Shown piece after piece: positions 1 to 9,890 of a DNA stretch of 64,000 nucleotides (positions are counted from its first letter, which is position 1; every line of letters begins with the position of its first letter). Under the pieces are notes generated by a model that was given only the letters and a program-made list of their open reading frames with translations, did not search any database and was not told where the DNA came from. This DNA comes from Sipunculus nudus (lineage: Eukaryota > Annelida > Sipuncula > Golfingiida > Sipunculidae). The position numbers were made by a program, and so were the translations under genes. The stretch is taken from contig CM049312.1 in NCBI GenBank assembly GCA_026874595.1, positions 52,457,429 through 52,521,428 on the forward strand, given 5' to 3'.

Positions 1-290
1 GTGGCATTATCAGCAAAAGCAAAGGGCCAGTTGGTCTTTCTACCAAAAGTATCGAAAGTATGGAGCAGTAGCACTCTGTAGGACTTTTATCAAGCGCTGC
101 CCTGGATTCACACAAGGCATTGCTCTGATTCATGTGGGGCTACCAAGCGATCTGACTTTTTACAAAGCTTTACCCCAGTTTCACATTGGCAATGCTCTGA
201 CACATCTGGGGCTACAGAACTCTAGGGACTTTTACCAGTGCTACCCTGCTCTTACAACAGGCAGTGTTCTTAGATACAAGATGTTTCAGT
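1..290. repeat. Degenerate minisatellite, about 70-76 bp x 3
   Basis: Three diverged direct repeats are visible, starting near 71, 147 and 217. Each has a TCTG/TCTAGGGACTTTT block, then a TTCACA-like block, and then GGGGCTAC. The array may continue to the left of the window. No coding frame runs through it. Confidence 0.5.
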
Positions 291-297
291 AATATTA

Positions 298-309
298 CTC
301 ATATATATA

Positions 310-344
<35 letters not shown>

Positions 345-360
345 ATATATATTTATAGAT
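298..360. repeat. AT-rich microsatellite (TA)n
   Basis: Nearly pure TA dinucleotide run. A GA-rich low-complexity stretch follows at about 435-545 (GAGAGA and GAAAGA). Together they make an artefactual open frame that I do not treat as a gene. Confidence 0.8.
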
Positions 361-599
361 TTGAGATACATATTTATATACATTTACTCATTTATCAGTA
401 TATTAAAAAATTATATATAATTAAATATTTTATGAAATTAGAGAGAGAGCAAAAGAGATACTATTTATCTGATATATATATAGGAGAGGAGAGAGAAAGA
501 GAGAAAAGCAGAGAGAGAAAGAAAGAGAGAGAGAAGAGGCAGATTCAGAGGAAAAGTTTACAAAGATTTATACTAATGTTAATGAGGTGGTAACTTTAA

Positions 600-2149
600 A
601 TAATGGTAATTAAACTTAAAATTAAAAATTCACAGAGTGAAAAATATTTCAACCAATAGGTATTAGGATGTAAGAGACCTGATATTCAGACAGAGCCAGA
701 TATTATTAATGGTTCATCAGACAACCAAGTATCTAATGGTAATTCAGTATGTTTGTAGAGCCTTAACAAACTCTCACAAATTAGCTCTAATTTGGTTTCT
801 GTCACATGTACCTGGCCCCATTCCGGTTTATTATACCAATGACTGTGCAGGAACTGATGTATAAGTTTAAACATGAGTCCATTATTTGTGTATATATTTG
901 CTCTCATATGGCATGTCCCACCATCTGATATGCCACAACAGTAAACAAGGGACCTATGGGTCACTGTGCTCAGCTGACGTTAACCTTGAAGGTGAAAATC
1001 TAAAATAATATCTAATGGAGATAAAGTGTAAGAGGAAGAGGTAATAAAGGCCATGGTTGGTTTATATGATTGGTTTGTATTGATGAGCAAGAAATTGTTG
1101 CAAAAAATATTTTGTGACCTGACCATGTGTTTCCTAATGTTGAAACTAAAGCATGTGAGCAGTTTGTGAACAAATGATCTGTACTATTACCATGATCATT
1201 AGTTGGTTTTTCGATTACCTGTTGACATTTCAGTAGTTTACACATTTGTTCAATTGAATCTATTTTTTTGTATAATATATATTATTGAATATATATGTAT
1301 TTTATTTATGAGATGTATACAGTTTAAATATAGCTAATTAACAACATAAAACAGGGCAAACAAAGCCTGATCTCAAATTCTGCTGAGGCAGGAAAATAAT
1401 GAAGAAATGTTTGTATTAAATCCTGATTTTTTTATCACATCAATTATTTTCTAATTTAAGTTTATATTTCTATACATTTCCAATTTAACATATATATCTG
1501 AATATAAAAGTTGATTCATAATTCTCAATTGCATCATCATAAATCTCAATCTTGTCAGATAACACCACATCATGCATACAAATGTTTATTTATTTTTTAC
1601 CACAAAAATATATCTTTTAAATCTGCAAAACAATAAATATCTAAAAATAATACTTGGTTTAGATTTCACAATTTTTAATTGTGTCTTTATTTATCCATAA
1701 TGTGCTTCATATTTTATAATAATTTAAGCATACTGATGGGTTCCTTTATATTTGTTAAAATCATTTAAAAGAAAATTGATTTCTTTAAAAATGCTACATT
1801 ACACAACATTGCATCTTCTGGATTACACCTTGAATTATTTTTTCAAGGAAAGTTTTTGCATATCGGAGTGGAAACAGCATTACAATTAAGGAGATACAGT
1901 GAAAACAATAACAATTACTGCATAACACTTGGTGGGTTGGGTTTGCGGGGGGGGGGGGGGGGGGGGGATGATTGGGGTGGTGATATGAGAATAACTGTAC
2001 ACCTGTCACAGCAGGGGATCTCCCCCAGTGACTGTAACAAATCAGAAACCCTGGCATAGCTGACTTCCAGTGACCTGGAGTGGGACCCTGCATCTGTAAT
2101 CAAAGCAAGTGACTACAGTAAAAAATCAATAACTAGCTTAATTTTCAAG
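600..2149. other. AT-rich non-coding DNA with a 21-nt G tract
   Basis: I see no exon or gene here. A run of 21 G lies at 1947-1967. A short motif near 940-975 (AACAAGGGACCTATGGGTCA, then GCTCAGCTG) recurs in related form, inverted, at about 36205-36240 and direct at about 52150-52185, so it is a dispersed repeat fragment. Confidence 0.6.
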
Positions 2150-2842
2150 CTTTTATTTCCAAATTTCAGATTTAGACAAACTAAATATTTATGTTTACAT
2201 GCTGTGAAAATTAAATCAATGGTGCTTACAGGAAAAATACGTGCCATGGTCAAAGTTGGGCAAAATTTAAGGTACTGATTTTTTTTTATGCTAATAACTT
2301 AAAAAATTTACAAAATTCAGATCTAATTTTGGGTAAACAATTGAATCTTAATTAAACATAGTTATATACTTGAAAAAATAGACTCTAGTTTCAAAATTTT
2401 TCATGTTAAGTGAGTTATTATTTTTCCTGATTTTTTACAAAGTCCAATATGTTTGGGCCCACAACTTAAAGAATTTATACTTTACAGACTTAATTTCTGG
2501 CATGTACATAGGAACTATATAGAGGAATATTTATGGTAAATATGAGGAAAAACAGATGAGTGGTTTTGATATTAGGCAGTCCTGAAGTGTGAAAATAGGA
2601 TTTTAATAAAAAATTGAGGTTTTTCCTTAATTTCTCAAAGGAACGAAGTCGCAAAGACCCAGTTTTCGGCTTGGTAGGAGATCTTGGGGACATCTAACAT
2701 TATGCTGAATTTTGGATTCCTAGGTCTTACGGTTTCAAAACGTGCCACATCTACGGACGGACGGACGGACGGACAGACGGACGGACGACGGACAATGGAC
2801 CACGACTATAGCTCAGATGACTTATAGTCAGCTGAGCTAAAA
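2150..2842 (-). repeat. Dispersed CCGTCC-hairpin repeat family, minus copy
   Basis: On the minus strand this copy opens at about 2842 with a hairpin head (AGCTCAGCTGACTATAAGTC, then a reverse-complement arm) and a run of CCGTCC repeats. It continues with text almost identical to the plus-strand copies at 33612 and 61316. It contains no real coding sequence; the open frame inside it recurs in every copy because the repeat does. Confidence 0.8.
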
Positions 2843-3023
2843 ATGTCATTTATAGTAAACGTGACAATACTCTGTTCATTGAGCAGTACAGTTCATCAGG
2901 AGGTATGCCTGATACAGTGTGTCATACACCACATGGACTAAATATAAGCTGCATATATTATAAAGGACTCACAAATGCACACATACACACACATACATTC
3001 ATGCGGAAGGCTTAGTGACTTAC

Positions 3024-3058
3024 CCTTGATCTGCTGACAGTGGTCTCAGCGAGTATGG
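3024..3058 (-). CDS. SANBR: SANBR-like exon 4 (35 nt)
   Basis: The flanks on the minus strand are TTCTTTTACAG before and GTAAGTCAC after. Read in phase 0 from exon 3, it encodes PYSLRPLSADQ plus two bases of Gly and ends in phase 2. The next exon would have to start in phase 2; I could not find one between 1 and 3000. Confidence 0.65.
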
Positions 3059-6000
3059 CTGTAAAAGAAAAAAGTGTTTAAAATAATAACAAAAATTCAG
3101 TACTTCCATAAACAAATGTTCCCTGAAATATAAATTACAAACTGAAATAAGAAATCTGCATTCTAAGGAATGCAAGCCTCTGCAATGTGGGGGGTCCTTA
3201 TTTGGGGATGGAGCTTAATGCATGATAAGATACCAGAAAATGGAACCCTTGCAAAACAATGAAATTGTGAAAATTGGGAAATATTAGGTTCATGAATATG
3301 AAGGCAACCACAATATATGATCAGTATAAATTTATGTCTATAAATCTAGCACTTTGCTGTAGTGTAAAAGGGACCAAACTCAGGTTGTGAATGATTATTT
3401 TCAAATAGTGTAAAAAAGACCTGGGGAATGTTAAAAGTGACCATGTTAGTGTAACATAATGTGAGAAGAAGCCTGAGCCATATTAACAATATCCATGTCA
3501 GGGTAATTAAGCAGACATACCTGAATAGCTGGTTCACTGCTTTCTGCTTTCAATGCTGAAAATGAAATATTATGCTATATATGAACTGATATTTAACACA
3601 GAATACATGCAAATATATAGACAACCATCTGGATAATATACTATGAAGTTACTTTAGTTAAGTAACAATCAATAATCTAATGATCTCCCAAGAACCGTAA
3701 TACTGGACCCTAAAAACAACAAATGAAGACTCAAATGTGGCAAGCAATGGGTAGATATTCTTGTTAATTATTGGCTGGTAGCACAACATAACTCCGACTA
3801 TTAAAAATATCAATGTTTGATTTTCAGCTACAGAAGATACGAGTACATGTTATTATTTATCATTGTAATATCCACCTTTTGCCTTTCCTATTCTAATGCT
3901 GTTTTGAGACATGGATAATGTACATGACCTGGAAATTAAGCTATAGTATAAATGACTATTTGCCTGTTAAGATGAGATGTCTCATTAATTTTTGCATATT
4001 AATAAGGCTATAAATTTGACAATGATCGGTGTGGAAGTTTTTAGATAATTGGGAACAGATGTTGCACCATGTAGGCAATTTTTTTTTATTTACAAATTAA
4101 AAGTAACAAGAAAACACCCTTTTGACATTAATTCAATTAAATTCATGCCCATATATTTCTCCTTGCTCCAGGAATGGCTGCCCATGATGTGAAAGTTTAG
4201 TGTTCATATTTACTTATTTATCAAGAGAAGAGTGGACAACACCAGTTTAAACTCAGACACTAGTTACTGTTAGTTTTGCCACCTTAAAGATACTGTTTGA
4301 ATTACAAGTCACGTGACCTGAAACCATACAATCCTGTTATTGGCCAAACTTGCAATAGCATGAAAAGACATTTTGAAAATAAATCAACTAAATTCATACC
4401 TATGATACAATTCCCTGCCTTAGCATATAATTCAGCATGATGTGACAGCTAAAATTAAATATTTTCCAACTGATTCAGATCAAGTGGAGAGTACTTCTGT
4501 GCCTCACCGAAGGTATCAACTGCAGATGGTGCCACATGCAAGTGGAAATCAAATATTAGACACACGATCAACCAGGGTTGGGTTTTAGGCTGCCCAAAAC
4601 CTGTTTTCCGCAGGGCAGAGCCCAAAACCTGCCTTTAACTGCCTAAAATAGGTTATAACCTGCCTAAAACTGCCTTTAAGTGCCTAAAACCTTTCATACC
4701 CGCACCTGTGACTTGCAGTTAACTATGTTTTATTGTTACACAGCTAACTGCATTAAAGAAATATGCTAAAAAAAATTAAAGTGAGGCACACTTTATTCAA
4801 ACTAAATAAATTAAACAATTATACAAAAAAAAGCAATAAATGAATACAACACTACTTCAGGTGTTCCATATGAACACATTTCTCTGACATTTTTAGCTTG
4901 TATCCCTAAATCATGTTCTGAGGTCTCCCACCTCCAGTACTGCCAAATTATTAAAGAATGCTCATACAGTAAGCTTATAACCAGATACTTTGATACAGCA
5001 TTTTGATCACAATCAAGGGATTAAATTTTGTTATTTATGTGAAACGAGTTTTCCTGAATTTTTAAAGTTGTTCCATTTATACTGATAAATAGTCCTTTAT
5101 ACTTGTGTATGTTTGTATGCCTGTAGCTTCAAATAGCAAAGAGCAAAAAGATTGATCTTTTAAATTATAACAGATCTTTTATGCTAGCCATAAACTAAAA
5201 ATATGATAATATCTTAAATTATCTGATAATGAACAAGAATATTCACTGGTTGTTTATTCCTTTAGCTAGGTCATCCTTTTGTCAAATTTTAAGATGTTGT
5301 GCACATACTTATTGTCTAGATATAATGATGGATATGCTCTGTTAACTGTATGATGAGATTGTGAAAATGGAATCCTCATGAAACACTATAATAAGTATAA
5401 AACTGAAAAATGTGAAAATATATTGCAGTGAGTATGTTGCAAACCACAGAATATGCATAATCACTTGTGTGTGTTCAACCTAAAAGGCTGAGAATCCTAC
5501 ATGTCATGGTCAGGGGCCCTGACTGCACCACTCAGTAAAAATTTTGACTCAGGAACAGTTTTCAGGGCAAGGGCTTTGATTGCATCATCCTAGTCATGTA
5601 TGAAAGTTCACATGAACATCTACTAAGACACAGCAGTGGGACTTATGACCATTGGGTCTAATGACCCCATCATCCTGATAAATAGTAATTAGCTGGTCTA
5701 ATCAAGCATGGCCTCTGCTTCTAATACCCTGCCTTACAATAGGCATACAGGAGGATTTATTGCATCATTCCAGGCAGCAGGGCACTCATCAACAAACCAA
5801 AAGTGTCCTGATAAAGACATTATACCTTGGCCATTGAAACTAAGTGCCACACAAACATGGTTTCATACTCAAGAAACCTAAACAGGCTCTTTGAAGACTG
5901 CATGATGCCAGCCAATAGAAATCATGCATTACTTATACCTGAAACCTTCCAGAAGCCAAGCAAAGTCTTGTGACTGCGTCATCCAAGTCAGTTTGGTAGT

Positions 6001-9000
6001 TTTATAGATCTTTATGTCAAAATTTAAACAAATATAGGTTTTAGGCACTTTTGATGCCTAAAACCTGTTTAAGGCGGGGCAGTTTTAACCAGGTTATAAC
6101 CTATGGTTAAAACCTTCCTGCCTAAAACTTGCCAACCCTGTGATCAACATGGCTGTAAAATTTAGTTAAAATGGGTTCAGGGTTCCAAAGATATTTGGTA
6201 ACAGATGGGATATTATAAAATTTCACATTTGGCAAATTTTAAGTCCTGGGAAAAGCCATCCAGATTTTAATCAATTTTTTAAAACTTATGTTCATTTAAT
6301 TTCACTTGCTCAGAGGAACTGGTGCATATGATTTGTAGGCAAATGTCTCGATCTTAAACCATTTATCTGGAGAAAAGTGGATACAGCCTTTTTGGATTGT
6401 ATAAAATAGTTCAACTTAGGTGGCACCACCTGCACCACAGTAACAGATATTTCACATTTGATTACTAGTCCTAAAGCAAGGTGCCATAAGCTGTATTCCT
6501 CAACTTGCAAATTCTGGCCTTACATATGAATATGACAGTAAAGCAGCTTATGTAACCTCACCTTTTTGTTTGGCTGAGCTTGGTCTTGAGCTTCTTTGGT
6601 CATTAATTTCATCAGAGCGAGCAGAACGCACTGGCAGTGGAACTCCATTTCTGATGAACCCCACCTGCTGACCTGGCACTTGAGATGCTGCTGGCTCATT
6701 GATTAGTTCATCATACCGACATTCACACTACAAATAAAACAAATGTCACGCTATCATACCGACATTCACACTACAAATAATACAAATGTCACGCTATCAT
6801 ACCAACATTCACACTACAAATAAAATAAATGTCACGCTATCATACTGACATTCACACTACAAATACAACAAATGTCATGCTATCATACCGACATTCACAC
6901 TACAAATAAAACAAATGTCACGCTATCATACTGACATTCACACTACAAATAAAACAAATGTCACGCTATCATACCAACATTCACACTACAAATAAAACAA
7001 ATGTCACGCTATCATACCGACATTCACACTACAAATACAACAAATGTCACGCTATCATACCGACATTCACACTACAAATAAAACAAATGTCATGCTATCA
7101 TACCGACATTCACACTACAAATACAACAAATGTCACGCTATCATACCGACATTCACACTACAAATACAACAAATGTCACCCTATCATACCGACATTCACA
7201 CTACAAATAAAACAAATGTCACGCTATCATACCGACATTCACACTACAAATAAAACAAATGTCACGCTATCATACCGACATTCACACTACAAATAAAATA
7301 AATGTCACGCTATCATACCGACATTCACACTACAAATAAAATAAATGTCACGCTATCATACCAACATTCACACTGCAAACAAGTGCAAGATGTAATCATG
7401 ACATAGTTGCCAGCGTTTGCCAAGAACCGTGACCTTGACCTTGGACCGATCATGGCCAAAAAGAATAGGCTTGGACAGTTACCAATTTTACACTTTTCCT
7501 GTAAGTTTCAGATCAATTGCTGCAAAACTGCGACCTGTAGAGTGCAGACAAACAGACCCACAAACAAACAGACACAACGATTAGCCTATAGTTGCCAGAC
7601 CTAGGCTGGCAACTATAATAAAATAAATGTCACGCTATCATACCGACATTCACACTACAAATAAAACAAAAGTCACACTATCATACCGACATTCACACTA
7701 CAAATAAAACAAAAGTCACGCTATCATACCGACATTCACACTACAAATAAAACAAATGTCACGCTATCATACCGACATTCACACTACAAATAAAACAAAT
7801 GTCACGCTATCATACCGACATTCACACTACAAATAAAACAAATGTCACGCTATCATACCAACATTCACACTACAAATAAAACAAATGTCATGCTATCATA
7901 CCGACATTCACACTACAAATACAATAAATGTCACGCTATCATACTGACATTCACACTACAAATAAAACAAATGTCACGCTATCATACTGACATTCACACT
8001 ACAAATAAAACAAATGTCAAGGCTATCATACTGACATTCACACTACAAATAAAATAAATGTCATCATGTTAGGCTGGCATTATCATACCAGCATTCACAC
8101 TACAAATACAATAAATCTCACTCTATCAAGCTGGCATTATCATACTGACATTCACACTATAAATAAAATAAATGTCACGCTGTAAACTTATATTACTTGA
8201 CTAAACTTCTCCCAGTCATGCTCTCGTTCAAGCAAGTTTGTGGCACTTGTGGCACACAGCCACAACACACAAATTCGGTAACTTAGGTAACCATTTTTTA
8301 TTCTTCTTGTATTAAGTATATGATAAAAATGTCCATACACAGAAACTGTCCTAGGTGCCGAGTCGCCAAAGTGGAAATCTGCCCACACATAATATCCCAT
8401 GGTTTTTGTTCTCTCTCTCATTTGAATATAACCAATAACATCACCCATTCATTCCATTGGTCAGATGGGTGAGGTGAACTCCACCCCCTATACTGGCCAA
8501 TGAAATGAGAGTTTGTTGATTATACCCTGACATATACAAGGTCTACATACAGTGTAATTATACGTTATCCTGATATCATCTATCTGTGTGTGCTCTTAGC
8601 TGACCAAACATCACGGGACCCCCCATTAGTGGTCACCCTGATGAGATCAACACCTTTACCCTGATGAGATTAACATATTAGGATCTGGCCTGTACAAATA
8701 CGGGACCCAGTGACCATGACTAGGAGATTATGCAATCAGTACCCAGGCATCATGGAACAAAGGCTTGTTATACATGTGTGATACGTCACAAGGTAATGCA
8801 GAGGTTTGAATGTATACGAAAGATTAAATTCACAAAATCAGTAAAGTTATAATAATAATTAAAATATTCCTATTATTGAGAACAGCTGCAAATGAGAGAG
8901 AGAAGCCCATTGAACTCATTACGTGTGACATGAAATACAAGAATATACAACCTATCATGCCAAATCTTACAACGCTACCAAGCTTGCATTATCATACTGA

Positions 9001-9754
9001 CATTCACACTACAAATAAAATAAATGTCACACTATCAAGCTGGCATTATCATACTGACATTCACACTACAAATAAAATAAATGTCACACTACCAAGCTAG
9101 CATTATCATACAGACATTCATACAAAATAAAGCTTAGTTAAGGCTTAGATGGCACTTGCAACCAGACATAAACCCAAATCACCCGATTTGCCGTATTTGG
9201 TATCATGTTTTCCATGGCTCAGTTGAGAGCATGTGAAACTCATCATCATAATTTTGTCTGACATTCATGGACAAATCATGTTATTATTGTAGGAATGAAT
9301 GACATTTCCTTCATTTTGTATGAATGTCTGTATGATGAATTCCAGCTTGACATGATGACATTTGTATTTTATATAGGTAGTTTGAATGTCAGTATGATTA
9401 TGCCAGCTTGACATAATGACATCTGTTTCATTTTGTATGAGACTATATGGGGAATTGTAAAATATTTTTTTTTTTGTAATTGTAAAGAAACAACATTTTA
9501 TGCGACACCCCTTTGCCATGTTTCAGAGGTTACCAGGTTTCCGTGTAGACCATATTCTGAACATCTGGCCTGCCGGTTATTGCCTGGAGAAATAATACAT
9601 GCTGTGTGCTACGTCTGACGGTCACACAGTCAGTGTTTACCTGCTTGGCAGTGGTCCCCGGTACGAGTTTAGCGATACCAGACCAGTTTTTATCTTTCAA
9701 AGACTGGAACTCGGTGGAGTTCAAGAGAGAACGTAGCATCAAATCCAACGCCAT
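3024..9754 (-). CDS. SANBR: SANBR-like SANT-domain protein, N-terminal four exons (partial)
   Basis: Four exons on the minus strand join without losing frame: 9754-9641 (114 nt), 6727-6562 (166 nt), 3555-3521 (35 nt) and 3058-3024 (35 nt), giving 116 codons plus 2 nt. All junctions are GT-AG: donors GTAAAC, GTGAGG, GTATGT and GTAAGT; acceptors end TTTGTAG, TTTTCAG and TTTACAG. Residues 24-46 form a SANT/Myb-like helix-turn-helix (NW, IAKLVPGTTAKQC, RYDEL), split by intron 1 after Gln38. That pattern matches the N-terminus of vertebrate SANBR (KIAA1841), a SANT-BTB regulator of class-switch recombination, as I remember it. The rest is a Ser/Arg/Pro-rich linker. The expected BTB region is not visible and would lie beyond the left edge. 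The chosen start, MALDLML, has a purine at -3 and G at +4; an in-frame upstream ATG at 9838 is in weaker context. The exon structure is well supported, the family name moderately. Confidence 0.68.
3521..3555 (-). CDS. SANBR: SANBR-like exon 3 (35 nt)
   Basis: The acceptor is CATTTTCAG and the donor GTATGT. With the last base of exon 2 it encodes ALKAESSEPAIQ and ends in phase 0. Its short length makes it easy for gene finders to miss. Confidence 0.65.
4573..6140. mobile_element. Non-autonomous hAT-type DNA transposon, 1,568 bp
   Basis: The termini are CAGGGTTGG at the left and CCAACCCTG at the right. The inverted match continues inward with one short gap (GTTTTAGGC against GCCTAAAAC). The ends also carry degenerate TGCCTAAAACC repeats. 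Flanking 8-mers are CGATCAAC (4565-4572) and TGATCAAC (6141-6148), an 8-bp target duplication with one transition. CAGGG-type ends with an 8-bp duplication are typical of hAT. No transposase frame is present, so the copy must have moved in trans. It sits in intron 2 of the SANBR-like gene. Confidence 0.85.
6562..6727 (-). CDS. SANBR: SANBR-like exon 2
   Basis: It opens CECRYDEL, completing the third SANT helix, and continues through a Ser/Arg-rich stretch to the GTGAGG donor. Its acceptor, TTTATTTGTAG, and first 18 nt are identical to the 43-bp minisatellite unit that abuts it, so the array grew from this splice site. Confidence 0.7.
6713..7380. repeat. 43-bp minisatellite, block A (about 16 units), carrying a 3' splice site
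   Basis: The plus-strand unit reads CATACCGACATTCACACTAC, then AAATAAAACAAATGTCACGC, then TAT. On the minus strand, the sense of the host gene, each unit contains GTGAC, a T-rich tract, TTTGTAG and TGTGAATGTCGGTATGAT, which is the 3' splice site and exon start of SANBR-like exon 2. The unit nearest the exon is the exon boundary itself. The last unit reads TTTGCAG, so it still keeps AG. Confidence 0.92.
7403..7616. mobile_element. Short interspersed element inserted in the 43-bp array
   Basis: A 214-bp unique segment interrupts the array. It begins ATAGTTGCCAGC and ends with the inverse, GCTGGCAACTAT. Its 3' end (about 7587-7616) is also a hairpin made of the same motif. The interior has a GTGACCTTGACCTTGG-type tract and CAAACAGAC repeats, common in molluscan short interspersed repeats by my recollection. 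I cannot assign it to SINE, MITE or Helitron. Confidence 0.55.
7617..8180. repeat. 43-bp minisatellite, block B (about 12 units)
   Basis: The same unit as block A resumes after the inserted element. The last three units are longer because they gain an AGGCTGGCATTATCATA-like insert. Every unit still has AG at the splice-acceptor position on the minus strand (TTTGTAG, once TTTATAG). Confidence 0.9.
8181..8990. other. Intron 1 spacer, no exon seen
   Basis: This is ordinary intronic DNA of the SANBR-like gene. An 86-codon minus-strand frame at 8188-8448 has no recognisable domain and no convincing splice flanks, so I leave it out. Confidence 0.5.
8991..9125. repeat. 43-bp minisatellite, outlying block C (2-3 long units)
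   Basis: Two complete long-form units (with AAGCTGGCATTATCATA) and a decayed third lie about 800 bp from block B. They are still in intron 1 and still retain the acceptor-like core. Confidence 0.8.
9641..9754 (-). CDS. SANBR: SANBR-like exon 1 (first coding exon)
   Basis: It encodes 38 residues from MALDLML to TTAKQ and ends exactly at a codon boundary before GTAAAC. It carries the first helices of the SANT fold (conserved NW and LVPG). The context at the ATG is GTCATGG. Confidence 0.68.
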
Positions 9755-9882
9755 GACTGAACACCTGACCAAGTAATAAATGCGTGGACTACTATATTCA
9801 GGTTCACAGTTATAACAACAGTCCATACGTCCTCTCATGTACCAACATCATGTTCGCCTGACGCTTGCGGCATCCGCAGCCA

Positions 9883-9890
9883 TTTATAAA
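9883..9890 (-). promoter_or_regulatory. Possible TATA-like element upstream of the SANBR-like start
   Basis: TTTATAAA lies about 130 bp upstream of the preferred ATG, beside a GC-rich imperfect palindrome (TTGCGGCATCCGCAG). No transcription start can be read from sequence, so this is only a candidate. Confidence 0.25.

Noticed and set aside
264-593. 109-codon frame with Glu/Arg/Lys-rich tail
   Set aside because: It runs through a TA microsatellite and a GAGA tract; low complexity only.
686-964. 92-codon minus frame considered as an exon
   Set aside because: Its upstream end is the dispersed AACAAGGGACC(T/C)ATGGGTCA motif, there are no good splice sites, and I could not join it in phase 2 to SANBR-like exon 4.
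6958-7296. Open plus-strand frames in the 43-bp array
   Set aside because: Pure repeat translations that shift with each 43-bp unit; antisense to the host gene.
8188-8448. 86-codon minus frame in intron 1 as an extra SANBR-like exon
   Set aside because: Exon 1 and exon 2 already join in phase within the SANT helix; this frame has no similarity to the domain and would break it.
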